The notes beneath the pieces were generated by a model. That model searched no databases, was not told the DNA's origin, and saw only the letters and a list, made by a program, of their open reading frames with translations. A stretch of 64,000 nucleotides of DNA, taken from the NCBI RefSeq assembly GCF_022179545.1, contig NZ_AP025518.1:5084001-5148000 (forward strand), given 5' to 3'. This document shows positions 26,631-35,114 of this stretch, piece by piece (the first letter of the stretch is position 1; each line of letters begins with the position of its first letter). The position numbers and the translations under genes were made by a program. This stretch comes from Mycolicibacterium fortuitum subsp. fortuitum. Its GTDB lineage: Bacteria; Actinomycetota; Actinomycetes; Mycobacteriales; Mycobacteriaceae.

Positions 26631-26751
26631 TGAGCTACCTTCCCAACGCCGGGTGTGGCAAGAGCGAGTCCGCCACCAAGGCGGTCCGATCTTCTCGAAT
26701 TCGTTGACATACAAGTGTTTATTCGGTGCACTGGGATATCGACCCGCACCG

Positions 26752-27915
26752 CTAACCGGAGGCCGGCGCTGCCGCCGCGCCGCGCTGCCGAAGATTTTCG
26801 GCGACCTCGCTGCGCCAGTATTCGTTGGCGGCGGTGGTATCGACTTCGTACTCGAACCGATCGGTCATCTCCGGTGTGACGTCGGCGGCATCGACGTAGA
26901 ACTGCTCGTACCATCGCCGGAGTTGATAGACCGGGCCGTCTTCCTCGACCAACAGTGGATTGTCGATACGGGTCTTGTTCTTCCATATCTCGACGTCCTG
27001 CAGAAACCCGCTGCTGACCCCTTCGGTGAACGCGTGCAGCAGCCTGTCCGTCGCCTCTTCGGACAGGCCTTGGGGCCGACGAACCATGATGCCCCATTGC
27101 AGCACAAAGGATTCCGGCGTCACCGGGTAGTGGCAGTTTACCAGGATCGCTTCGACTTCGTAGCCGCTGTAGCTGTTGTGCAGCCGGTTGATCATGAAGG
27201 ACGGCCCGAAGTAGGACGCCTCGGAATCGAGTACCTGTTCGCCTGCGTAGTGCGAACCACCCAGGTGGACATCCGGCCTGCCGATCGTCCGCAGATATTG
27301 GGAAGCGACCTGGCCTTCGAACACGTTCTTGAAGTATGTCGGGAACCCAAAATGGATGTAGTAGAAGTGCGCCATGTCGACGATGTTGTCGACGATCTCT
27401 CGACAGTTTGACCCGATGAGTTCACTGCGCCAGGACCATTCCGTCCAACCCGGGTCACGAACCTCCGGAATGTCGGGGATGTCGAGATGCGGTGACGGCA
27501 CACTGCCCTCGGGGTCGTGCCAGACGAACAGGAGCCCCGAACGGACACTTGTTCTCCAGACACGTGTACGGGCAAGGCGTGGAGCGCGTTTCGCGTAGGG
27601 CACCTGCGCGCAGCGGCCGTTACCCGCCCACCTCCAGTCGTGGAAGGGACACGCGACGGCGTCGCCTTTGACCTTGCCTTGAGAGAGATCACCGCCGAGA
27701 TGGCGACAGTACGCATCGAGAACGTGCACCGAGCCGTGACTGTCGGCGAAGACGACCAGCTTCGTTCCGAAGGCGGTGATCGAATGCGGCTGTCCGTCCA
27801 CGAAATCGGAGACCAGTCCCAGGCAATGCCAGCCCCGGGCGAACCGCGTCGGCAGCTGCCCGACGTCGATCTCACGCACCGAGGCGCGAGTGGAGTCGTT
27901 GTTCAAACCCGCCAT
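26752..27915 (-). CDS. KshA-like Rieske oxygenase (3-ketosteroid 9-alpha-hydroxylase family)
   Basis: A 387-residue oxygenase. The Rieske [2Fe-2S] motif is CRHLGGDLSQG then CPFHDW; the non-haem iron site is DNIVDMAHFYYIHFGF. Long stretches such as YFKNVFEG, EASYFGPSFMIN and RIDNPLLVEEDG agree with KshA of M. tuberculosis as I remember it, so substrate is likely a 3-ketosteroid or a bile-acid CoA variant. It needs a KshB-type reductase from elsewhere. The C-terminus (TAANEYWRSEV and an Ala-rich end) is normal. A KstR-like box lies 22 bp upstream. Confidence 0.9.
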   Translation of the reverse strand: MAGLNNDSTRASVREIDVGQLPTRFARGWHCLGLVSDFVDGQPHSITAFGTKLVVFADSHGSVHVLDAYCRHLGGDLSQGKVKGDAVACPFHDWRWAGNGRCAQVPYAKRAPRLARTRVWRTSVRSGLLFVWHDPEGSVPSPHLDIPDIPEVRDPGWTEWSWRSELIGSNCREIVDNIVDMAHFYYIHFGFPTYFKNVFEGQVASQYLRTIGRPDVHLGGSHYAGEQVLDSEASYFGPSFMINRLHNSYSGYEVEAILVNCHYPVTPESFVLQWGIMVRRPQGLSEEATDRLLHAFTEGVSSGFLQDVEIWKNKTRIDNPLLVEEDGPVYQLRRWYEQFYVDAADVTPEMTDRFEYEVDTTAANEYWRSEVAENLRQRGAAAAPASG

Positions 27916-27937
27916 CTGCCACCAGCTCCCATAAAAC

Positions 27938-27951
27938 TAGAACACGTTCCT
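27938..27951. promoter_or_regulatory. KstR-like operator
   Basis: TAGAACACGTTCCT matches the KstR consensus TnnAACnnGTTnnA at all but the last base; on the other strand it also misses one. It lies 22 bp upstream of the KshA-like start. KstR represses cholesterol genes, so the match fits the enzyme. Confidence 0.6.
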
Positions 27952-28271
27952 ACGGTTCACTGGATCGCAACGCTAAGCGTGGAGGGACTGAGCCAATAGG
28001 GACTAAGGGCCCTAGTTGAGACGCACCCGCACCACAGATATGGAGACGACGCGGAAACCTCCCGAGATCCTGGAGCCCGATTGAGGGAACCTCGCGGTCG
28101 ACGGATACTCCACAATAGTTTGCTGAGCGAGGCCTGTGCCCGCCGCTACAACCGAGGATTCAGCTGCGCGCCGCAACCACCGCCGCCGGAGTGCCGAGCC
28201 TCGATGGATGGTCACCGGAATCCGCCGGACTCGTGCTGTCTGAGCAAATTTGCCATCGGGGAAATAAGTGT

Positions 28272-28280
28272 TGCTACAGT
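28272..28280 (+). promoter_or_regulatory. extended -10 candidate for the PE-PPE gene
   Basis: TGCTACAGT is a TGN-TANNNT extended -10, 48 bp before the ATG at 28329. A TTGCCA at 28250-28255 is a weak -35 at 19 bp. Confidence 0.4.
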
Positions 28281-28328
28281 GTGCAAGCATTTGTCAGCCA
28301 GGTCACATATCGAAGGCGGCGCGCTTTG

Positions 28329-30383
28329 ATGTCACAGCCCACCTCTCCCCGTCTGCCCAAGGCCAAAGCCGCTGCCACCGCGGCTGCCGTCGTCGCCACC
28401 ACGGCTGCGCTGACCGCAGGCGTGGCGTCGTCCGCACCGGAAGCGCTCGCGGCACACAACCGCAGCGTGCAAGCAGAGGTTGAGCTGACGGCAGCATCAA
28501 ACCCCGATGTGGGCAAGATTCCTGACATCGTCGGGATCTACGGCGTCGGCCCGATCTTCTGGACCGCCCAACTCTTGGGGATCACGCCGGAGAACGTGAT
28601 CAGGACAGCCGGAGGACTGACCGGCAACACCGCGCTCGCCGAGACCGTCATCGGGTTGCTGGATCTGCTCGACGCCATCTCCCCCATCGAGGCCGGCGTC
28701 AAGGGCCCGCTGCCCGACGACGTGTACAACGCCGTGAACGGCCTGGACTACACCTTCACCGGGCTTTCCAAGATGTTCGGGCTCGGCGATAACAATGCGT
28801 TCATCAACTGGATCGCCAAACACGCACCCGTCCTGAATCAGCGGCGCGACATCATCCTGTCGGAGAGTTTGGGCGGGCTCACCACGTCGTTGGCCTACCG
28901 CGACATGATCAAAGCGGTGCAGTCCGATGACCCAGAATGGGGCGTTGGCGTGACGGGACAGTGGCTGATCTTCGTCAACAACGTCAGCCGACCCGGTGGC
29001 GGATTGTTTGCTCTCGCAACACCTCTCACCAACCTCTTCGGGCTGAACCTCACCACGCCCGACGCCGGTAGCTACACCAACGACGACCAGACCAAGGTCC
29101 TCAACACCTCGATCCTCGACATCACCTGGGCCTACAACCCGCTGTCGGATGTGCCCACCACCCTGAACCCGCTGGCCTGGGCCAACTCGGCCGCCGCCGG
29201 AGTGTTCCTCACCTACCTGCTGCCAGACGAGGGCAACAACATCGGCAACCATGTGCTGCCGAGGCTGATCACCGGTATCGGTGACGGCGTGAAGGTGATG
29301 ATCGACCCGACCGGCGGCCAAGGTCTGCAGATGATCCCGGTCCTCGGCGACTTGCTGAAGCTGTTCAACGTGAATGTGCTCGACTTCCCCGGCAACGCCA
29401 CCTACATCACTTACGACTCCGGCAATCTCCCACTGCTCGAGCCGTTCCGGATGGCGCCGCATCTGCTCAACCTCGTTCCGGGCGTTGACATCCCGACCCC
29501 GTTGACCGACAGCATCGAGCCTGCGCTGCGCAAGCTGGTGAACATGGGCTACCAGGACGTCGACCCCAACACCCTGGAGCGCACGTTCAACGAGGCCGGC
29601 GAGCAGGCGTACTTCTGGCACTCCCCGCTCACTCCTACGCAACAGCTGGCCGCCAACCAGATCGTGTTCGATGCGTTGATCGACGGCATTCAGGACAACG
29701 CGCTGAACCCCGATGCCTGGGTGGCGAAACTGCCGGGTGCGAACCTCGAGCCGATCGTGAAGAACGCCGTGTCGGTGGCAGTCGCGAAGGCCCTTTCTGA
29801 CGCCTTGGAGGCCGTGCAGAAGGGTGCCGACCCGATGTTCGATGCCGTCGAGAAGGGCCTGGCTCCCGTCACCCATGCCCTCGATGACATGAATGCTCAG
29901 ATGGAAACCGCCATCGACAACATGCTGAAGGTGAACGGCTCCACTGCCAACAAGAAGGCGGGCAGCCAGTCGATCAACTCGCTGCCGTCGGCAGGCACGC
30001 AGTTGAAGACGTTGAGCGTCGAAGCGTCCGACACCGACACCGGCGCCAAGCCCACACCGATCAAGGACGCGCTCAACGACCTTGGTCTGGAGCAGGATTC
30101 GTCGACGGACACCGCGGTGTCCAAGAGCGTTACGAAACTCTCGGAGTCGGCCAAGACCAAGGCCAAGGCCCGTCACGCCACCGACGCGAACAATCCGCTG
30201 AAGAAATCGGTGAAGGAAACCGTGGCCAAGGTGCGTCAGGCCGCCGAGGACACCGCCGACAAGGTGGAGAAGGCCGGCAAGGACACTGCGAAGAAGCTCG
30301 ACAAGACAGCGGACGGCGCGAAGGCGAAGGTCAAGGAGTCGAAGAAGCCGGCCAAGAAGGCCCCGAAGCACGCCGCAGCGTAG
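28329..30383 (+). CDS. exported PE-PPE-domain protein with lysine/alanine-rich HBHA-like tail
   Basis: A 684-residue exported protein. Residues 1-42 are a signal peptide (Ala-rich core, cut near EALAAH). Residues about 60-330 resemble the PE-PPE serine hydrolase domain (alpha/beta fold): a SESLGG nucleophile region (Ser178 or Ser180), VNNVSRPGGGLFAL, YNPLSDVP with Asp274, and GNHVLP with His308. No PE or PPE leader precedes it. Residues about 610-684 are a Lys/Ala tail (VKETVAKVRQAAEDTADKVE, ending KKPAKKAPKHAAA) like the heparin-binding end of HBHA. The first start, 28191, has no signal peptide, so 28329 is chosen. Likely a cell-surface esterase/adhesin; activity unproven. Confidence 0.75.
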   Translation: MSQPTSPRLPKAKAAATAAAVVATTAALTAGVASSAPEALAAHNRSVQAEVELTAASNPDVGKIPDIVGIYGVGPIFWTAQLLGITPENVIRTAGGLTGNTALAETVIGLLDLLDAISPIEAGVKGPLPDDVYNAVNGLDYTFTGLSKMFGLGDNNAFINWIAKHAPVLNQRRDIILSESLGGLTTSLAYRDMIKAVQSDDPEWGVGVTGQWLIFVNNVSRPGGGLFALATPLTNLFGLNLTTPDAGSYTNDDQTKVLNTSILDITWAYNPLSDVPTTLNPLAWANSAAAGVFLTYLLPDEGNNIGNHVLPRLITGIGDGVKVMIDPTGGQGLQMIPVLGDLLKLFNVNVLDFPGNATYITYDSGNLPLLEPFRMAPHLLNLVPGVDIPTPLTDSIEPALRKLVNMGYQDVDPNTLERTFNEAGEQAYFWHSPLTPTQQLAANQIVFDALIDGIQDNALNPDAWVAKLPGANLEPIVKNAVSVAVAKALSDALEAVQKGADPMFDAVEKGLAPVTHALDDMNAQMETAIDNMLKVNGSTANKKAGSQSINSLPSAGTQLKTLSVEASDTDTGAKPTPIKDALNDLGLEQDSSTDTAVSKSVTKLSESAKTKAKARHATDANNPLKKSVKETVAKVRQAAEDTADKVEKAGKDTAKKLDKTADGAKAKVKESKKPAKKAPKHAAA

Positions 30384-30430
30384 GACGCGCCCGCCGTAAC
30401 CGCTGACAGCTCCGGTGACGCGTCGGTAGC

Positions 30431-31201
30431 GTGGCCAACATGCCATGCACTGTGCTCGTCACCGGGGCAAGCGGCACGCTCGGCCACCATGTGGTGCCCG
30501 AGGCGACGGAAGCCGGCCATCAGGTGCGCGCATTGAGCCGTCGGGAGCGGGTCGGATATACCGGGGTGCACTGGCATCAGGCCGACCTGCTCTCGCCCGA
30601 GGGGTTGGATGCCGCACTCGACGGCGTAGACGCCGTTATCCATTGCGCCACGCAAGCCGCGGGCAGTAAGGACGTCCGGGCGGCGCGGAACCTGATCGAG
30701 GCGGTGCGGCGCAAGGGCGTGGGGCACCTCATCTACGTCTCGATCGTGGGGATCGACGACATTCCGCTGCCCTATTACAAGACCAAGCTGCGGGTGGAGC
30801 AGGCTCTCGAGATGTCTGGGGTGGGGCACACGATCCTGCGCGCCACCCAGTTCCACGAGCTAATAGAAAAGACGTTCTCGACACAGCGATTTTCACCCCT
30901 GCTGTGGACGCTGCGCGGCGTCCGATTTCAGCCGATCGACACCCGGGATGTGGCCGCCCGGCTGGTCTCCCTGATCGATTCCGAACCTGCGGGGCGGGCG
31001 GCCGACATCGGCGGGCCCAGCGTCCACAGTCACTCAGAATTGGGACAGATGTATCTGTCAGCACACAACAGCGTGCGTCGCGTGGCCAGTTTCACGCTTC
31101 CCGGGCGGATCGTCGCCGGTTACAGGTCGGGGGCCAACCTGACCCCGGAAAATGCAGTCGACGGCGTTTCGTTCCAGGACTATCTGGGTGGCGGCGGATA
31201 G
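30431..31201 (+). CDS. NAD(P)-dependent epimerase/SDR family oxidoreductase
   Basis: A 256-residue atypical SDR (NmrA-like). The Rossmann motif VTGASGTLGHHV is at the N-terminus, then IHCATQAAGSKDV and RRKGVGHLIYVSIVG. The catalytic YxxxK is present only as YYKTKLRVE. Likely NAD(P)H binding or reductase; substrate unknown. GTG 30431 or ATG 30440 may be the start. Follows the PE-PPE gene at 47 bp. Confidence 0.82.
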   Translation: MANMPCTVLVTGASGTLGHHVVPEATEAGHQVRALSRRERVGYTGVHWHQADLLSPEGLDAALDGVDAVIHCATQAAGSKDVRAARNLIEAVRRKGVGHLIYVSIVGIDDIPLPYYKTKLRVEQALEMSGVGHTILRATQFHELIEKTFSTQRFSPLLWTLRGVRFQPIDTRDVAARLVSLIDSEPAGRAADIGGPSVHSHSELGQMYLSAHNSVRRVASFTLPGRIVAGYRSGANLTPENAVDGVSFQDYLGGGG

Positions 31202-31298
31202 CTCAGCGGCCTCGATCGGTGACCATTGGCACTACCCCGGCGACACAGTTTGGCTACTGGCCTTGCATGTCACAGCGATCGTCGTAGGCTCGACAGCG

Positions 31299-31880
31299 AT
31301 GAGCACTTCAGCGCCGCAGGACAGGTCGATGCGGGCTGCCGACACCGACCGTATCCAGGTGGCGCAGCTGCTCACCGATGCTGCCGCCGCGGGCCGGCTG
31401 CCGATGTCCGAATATGAGGACCGGCTAGCAAAGGCTTACGCGGCCGAGACCTACGATGATCTGGCCCGCCTCAGCCGCGACCTTCCCGGCGCGGTGAACT
31501 GTTCGGCGAGCCACTGTCGCCCCGCCCCCTCGACGCTGCTGCTGGCGATAATGAGTGGGTTCGAGCGCCGCGGCCGGTGGAACGTGCCGAAGAAGCTGAC
31601 GACGTTCGCACTCTTCGGCGGCGGAGTGGTCGATCTGCGCTACGCCGACTTCACCGCACCCGATGTCGACGTCCATACCTATTCGATCTTCGGCGGGCAG
31701 ACCATCCTGGTGCCGCCCGAGGTGAATGTCGATGTCGACGGCGTCGGCGTGATGGGGAACTTCGATCAGAGCGTCGACGGGGACGGCACCTCCGGCGCTC
31801 CGCGTGTGCACATCCGCGGCTTCTCGCTGTGGGGCAGCGTCAGCGTCAAGCGTAAGAAGCGCCGTAACCAGATCGACTAG
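31299..31880 (+). CDS. DUF1707 SHOCT-like domain protein with LiaF-like C-terminal domain
   Basis: A 193-residue protein. The DUF1707 part is MRAADTDRIQVAQLL, then GRLPMSEYEDRLAKAYAAET. After a polar linker comes a beta-rich domain (FALFGGGVVDLRYADF, YSIFGGQTILVPPEV) like the cell-wall-active antibiotic response (LiaF) domain. Probably a cytosolic or membrane-edge envelope-stress protein. ATG 31299 is chosen because the DUF1707 motif begins just after it; the longer frame is not coding-like. Confidence 0.82.
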   Translation: MSTSAPQDRSMRAADTDRIQVAQLLTDAAAAGRLPMSEYEDRLAKAYAAETYDDLARLSRDLPGAVNCSASHCRPAPSTLLLAIMSGFERRGRWNVPKKLTTFALFGGGVVDLRYADFTAPDVDVHTYSIFGGQTILVPPEVNVDVDGVGVMGNFDQSVDGDGTSGAPRVHIRGFSLWGSVSVKRKKRRNQID

Positions 31881-31936
31881 AGCTCGGCCGCCGCTGCTGC
31901 GATCGCACCACCGATCGCCGGCGGTCACCTACGCAA

Positions 31937-31964
31937 AACGGGCGGGCCCGAAGGCCCGCCCGTT
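31937..31964. terminator. bidirectional rho-independent terminator
   Basis: A perfect 12-bp stem AACGGGCGGGCC (31937-31948) with 31953-31964 around CGAA. It lies between the convergent DUF1707 gene and the exported-protein gene at 31979. Confidence 0.85.
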
Positions 31965-31978
31965 CTGATGTCGAACGG

Positions 31979-32530
31979 TCAGTGGTTGCAGCTTGCGGCG
32001 GCCACACAGGTCAGCGACTTGTTCGAGTTGGAAGGTTTGGCGCTCGACACCTTGGCGGTGGGCCCGTCCCCGGCGATGGCCTTGGGCAGCGTGCCCGGCA
32101 GGTCCTTCTCGTCCGGGAGGATCTTGTTGCCCAGGTACTGATTCGAGTACTTCTGCGTCTGGTTGTAGTAGTACTTGCCGGCGTTGACGTTCAGCTCGCC
32201 TTGAATCACACCGTTGGTGCCCTTGCTGGGATCGGCGTAGTTCGCGGTGCCGAAGTTGGTGTGGTACACCTCGCCCAACGGGCTGTCGTCGAGCGTCTTG
32301 TTGACGCCGGGCGTCTGGTTGAACACCTTGTCGCCGACGGCCTGCGCCGCGCGGACGCCCGGGGCGGGGTTGTCGAAGGCTGGTCTGCCCACCGCGTTGC
32401 CTGATGCGCTGGTGTCAGCGGATGCCAGCCCCGTCGGCAAGGCCACCGCCAACGCGCCGCCCGCGATGACGCCCCCAACCAATGTCCGCGTCCGCACCGA
32501 ACGCTCGGACATTTTCCGATGCTTTGCCAT
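31979..32530 (-). CDS. exported protein of unknown family, 183 residues
   Basis: Residues 1-37 are a signal peptide (basic start MAKHRK, hydrophobic VGGVIAGGALAVALPTGL, cut near ASA). The mature part is polar and Asn/Tyr-rich: VYHTNFGTANYADPS, GKYYYNQTQKYSNQYLG. Two cysteines near the C-terminus (LTCVAAASC) probably form a disulfide. No known domain. ATG 32530 chosen for the signal peptide. It sits inside an island of exported proteins, so a surface role is likely. Confidence 0.72.
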   Translation of the reverse strand: MAKHRKMSERSVRTRTLVGGVIAGGALAVALPTGLASADTSASGNAVGRPAFDNPAPGVRAAQAVGDKVFNQTPGVNKTLDDSPLGEVYHTNFGTANYADPSKGTNGVIQGELNVNAGKYYYNQTQKYSNQYLGNKILPDEKDLPGTLPKAIAGDGPTAKVSSAKPSNSNKSLTCVAAASCNH

Positions 32531-32724
32531 GCCTGTAACCTCTCGTGAGTGGCGTTGCGCCACAGCTGAATTGGACCTATCCGGCCGACATTGCCGCTGG
32601 CCCGCCAGCGAACCTAAGGCACCGCGAGCGCGGGCGATAGGTAGTGGCAAAGTTGTTCATTTGCTGTTCGGCACATGCTCATGAGAATTCACAGCTCGTC
32701 CACAGGAGTCGTCGAGATACGTGA

Positions 32725-32767
32725 AAACGCAACGGCCCCCTCCGTTTTGGAGGGGGCCGTTGCGTTT
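32725..32767 (-). terminator. rho-independent terminator after large wall-protein gene
   Basis: A perfect 19-bp stem AAACGCAACGGCCCCCTCC (32725-32743) with 32749-32767 around GTTTT. It lies 12 bp past the stop at 32780. Confidence 0.9.
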
Positions 32768-32779
32768 GGAGAACAGGCG

Positions 32780-34411
32780 TTACTTGTCCTTGTGGCTCTT
32801 GCTGTCCTTGTTGCCTTTGGTGTCGTTGCTCTTGCTGTCCTTGTTGTCAGCATGGGCATTGCCGGCGTGCGCGCTGGAGTCGCCGCCAGAAGCACCCTTG
32901 GCGGAAGCACCCGTGGCAGCCGCGCCCTTGGCAGTGTCCTGCTTGTCGGCTCCGGCCTTGGTCGTGGGCTTGAAGGCCTTCTCTAGGTTCTTCGTGGCGT
33001 TCTCGACGAACCTCTCGCCGGCCGACTTCTTACGCTCGGTCGTGCTCGATTTCGGAGCGAACTTGTTCGGGGCCTTGGTGGTGGCGCCGGCGTCGGCCGA
33101 CTCGGTACCACCGACCTTCTCCTCGGACTCCTCTTGTGCCGCAGCCTCTTTGACTTCCGTGACCTCTTTGGTGGTCGTGGTCTTGGGCGTCAGCTTCAGG
33201 CCCAGGTCCAGCTTCGGCAGCTCGAACTTCGGAGCCTCGGGCTTGGAGACCTCGACGGCAGGAGTGACTGCCCCGCTGCTCTCCTCGGCGGTCTCGGCAG
33301 CCTCGTCGACCGTGGTGTCCTCAGCCTTGACCTCAAGCGTCTTGACGAGCTTGGACTCGGCAGGTGCCTCGAGCTTCTCCGCAAGCTTCTTGAACGACGA
33401 CTCGATGTCGGTCGGCAGGCTCAGGAGCTTGCTGACGTTGGGCAGGCTGGTGGAGGTCACCGAACCGGGCTCGGCTTCGGTCTTCACCGGGGTTTCCTGC
33501 TGTGCCGACAGCAGACTGACGTCGGCAACTTCCTCCTCGGGCACACCGCCCGGCACCGGATTCAGCGTCCCCTGCGTAATCGCATCCACAACGTAGGTGA
33601 CGGCAGCAGTGATACCCGTGTTCGCTCCGTAGCCGAAGAAGAACGAGTTGCTCAGATTCTGCGCGAAGCCACCGTCCGGCAGGTTGTCGTTCAAGATGCT
33701 GCCGACCACCATGGCGGCTCCGCCAGTGAAGAATTCATCGACGCGCTTCGACAGCTGGAGACGCTGGGTCGGGTCGAACGCATCGACGATCGACGCGCCG
33801 ATCACCGAACCGAGATAGGCGAACTCGTTGAAGCCGGCCTCGAAGAAGATGTTGTCGACGACGTCGAGGGGCAGGATGTTGTCGCTCAGGTAGTACGCGA
33901 GGCCGGTGAAGCCGTCCTTGCAGACTGCGCCGGAGGCCGAGCAATCACCCGGAGCGTAGTAGTTCTCATTGGCCTCGTTGCCGGCCTGGTCGTAGAACTG
34001 GACGCCATCGCCCATGTCGCCGACGGTCGCGGCGACAAGTTGGCCCTCTTCGTTTTCGTAGTAGAGCTGCCGTCCGTATCGATCGACGAGAGCGGTGTCG
34101 GCTGGTGTGTTCTCGTCCGGGTACTCGAGTTCGTCGTCCTCGTTCAGGATGTAGCCGGTAGTGGGGCCGGTAACGACGCCCTGGTAGTAGTAACCGCCAT
34201 AGCCCTGGGTGAAGGATTGCCACGCGCCCTGCAGCGAAAGCGCCACGAGGTTGATCTGCTCGGCCGTCATGGTCCGATGCACGGTCGCTTCGGCGGTCGA
34301 GGCGGCAACCGTGATCTCGTCACGAGGAACGAACAGCGCGGGGGTCCCGGCAACCAGCGCACCGGCGCTGAGGAGGGCCACACCAGTGGTGACGAGCGGA
34401 CGGACTGCCAT
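32780..34411 (-). CDS. large exported wall protein, paralog B (Lys-rich tail)
   Basis: A 543-residue exported protein. Signal peptide 1-38 (MAVRPLVTTGVALLSAGALV). Residues 45-290 are a conserved domain shared with the paralog at 35115: SLQGAWQSFTQGYGGYY, GDCSASGAVCKDGFTGLAYY with two Cys, ILPLDVVDNIFFEAGF, RVDEFF, and NSFFFGYGANTGI. Residues 290-480 are Glu/Thr/Pro-rich and disordered, with PEAPKFELPKLDL, and the last 60 residues are Lys/Asp/Ser-rich (KSNDTKGNKDSKSHKDK). I know no named family. The shape suggests a surface domain, a wall-spanning stalk and a charged tail. Ribosome site AAGGGG upstream. Confidence 0.8.
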   Translation of the reverse strand: MAVRPLVTTGVALLSAGALVAGTPALFVPRDEITVAASTAEATVHRTMTAEQINLVALSLQGAWQSFTQGYGGYYYQGVVTGPTTGYILNEDDELEYPDENTPADTALVDRYGRQLYYENEEGQLVAATVGDMGDGVQFYDQAGNEANENYYAPGDCSASGAVCKDGFTGLAYYLSDNILPLDVVDNIFFEAGFNEFAYLGSVIGASIVDAFDPTQRLQLSKRVDEFFTGGAAMVVGSILNDNLPDGGFAQNLSNSFFFGYGANTGITAAVTYVVDAITQGTLNPVPGGVPEEEVADVSLLSAQQETPVKTEAEPGSVTSTSLPNVSKLLSLPTDIESSFKKLAEKLEAPAESKLVKTLEVKAEDTTVDEAAETAEESSGAVTPAVEVSKPEAPKFELPKLDLGLKLTPKTTTTKEVTEVKEAAAQEESEEKVGGTESADAGATTKAPNKFAPKSSTTERKKSAGERFVENATKNLEKAFKPTTKAGADKQDTAKGAAATGASAKGASGGDSSAHAGNAHADNKDSKSNDTKGNKDSKSHKDK

Positions 34412-34437
34412 GTGGGTGTGGCCCCTTATCTCATGCG

Positions 34438-34465
34438 CAGGACGGATTCCTGAGAATCCGTCCTG
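34438..34465 (-). promoter_or_regulatory. 12-bp hairpin in the 5' leader of wall protein B
   Basis: CAGGACGGATTC (34438-34449) pairs perfectly with 34454-34465 around four bases. It lies between the -10 and the ATG, so it is transcribed as leader. The wall protein A leader keeps part of it: GGATT-TTT-GGAATC against GGATT-CTCA-GGAATC. There is no T-run, so it is not a plain terminator. Possibly a stability or control element. Confidence 0.6.
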
Positions 34466-34497
34466 GTATCTGCTTACTACCTTAAAAGTCCTTGAGA

Positions 34498-34526
34498 AGG
34501 GTAATTCCCGTCACCACCTCCCGCAA
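34498..34526 (-). promoter_or_regulatory. sigma-70-type promoter of wall protein B
   Basis: On the minus strand: -35 TTGCGG (34521-34526), 17-bp spacer, -10 TACCCT (34498-34503). The same layout is found in front of the paralog. Predicted leader about 80 bases. Confidence 0.6.
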
Positions 34527-35114
34527 CCTGTTCCGATGCGGGACCGGACCCCTTGACACGCCGCTTCAGAGCTGTTTTTCCGGGCAATGGATGCGAATTT
34601 TTTCGAAACCGAACCGGAAATTCCCGACCCATCCCTGTTCAGCTAATTTCGCATACCGTTGCCACTCAGTCCGCCGACGACAAACCCCCCGGTTACTGCG
34701 TTCGGAATCCGTGGCAGCAAGGTCGCCGGCACCGGTCCGGCACACTTGCCCGCGGGGACGCGATGCTCTCCATAGAACTAGGTCAACGGCATGATCACGG
34801 ACGCCCCTACCGCAGATCGGTCGCCGCTCCGTGCTGTCCGCTCCGCGCTTCGCCACCCTCGTTCCCGCCCTCAGGGACGACTGGCCGCTCCGGCCGCCAG
34901 AACGGGGAGGAACCATCGCCGTTACGAAAACCGACCGCCGCCACCATTCAATTCGATCGGCATTTTGCAGAATGACGACAGCGCCGGGAAACGCGAGGCA
35001 CTCGTCGCCTTACCCGGCAGTCAATATGTCCAGGTCACAGGCGCGAGCGAACATCGTCGCGCGTCAATAGACCTGAGAGAAACCTGAGATGACGCTCAGT
35101 TTCGTGCCGTGCGA

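Larger units (their letters stand above)
27916..28328. other. 413-bp divergent intergenic region
   Basis: Between the KshA-like gene (minus) and the PE-PPE gene (plus). It holds the KstR-like box near the left end and an extended -10 near the right end. The middle, 28000-28190, shows no convincing gene. Confidence 0.5.
34412..35114. other. 703-bp intergenic region between the two wall-protein genes
   Basis: It holds the leader hairpin and promoter of the downstream gene at its left end. A weak hairpin CTGAG/CTCAG at 35084-35099 follows the stop of the upstream gene. No convincing gene in 34530-35080. Confidence 0.5.

Noticed and set aside
28497..30446. Long open frame on the minus strand opposite the PE-PPE gene
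   Set aside because: It is Val/Gly/Arg-rich, lacks domains, and mirrors a clear plus-strand gene with a signal peptide. High GC leaves antisense frames open.
33134..34453. 439-codon plus-strand frame opposite wall protein B
   Set aside because: The minus strand has a signal peptide, ribosome site and a paralog; the plus frame has no such support.
34553..34975. 140-codon plus-strand frame in the wall-protein intergenic region
   Set aside because: No ribosome site or domain, Arg/Pro/Ser-rich and overlapped by other random frames.
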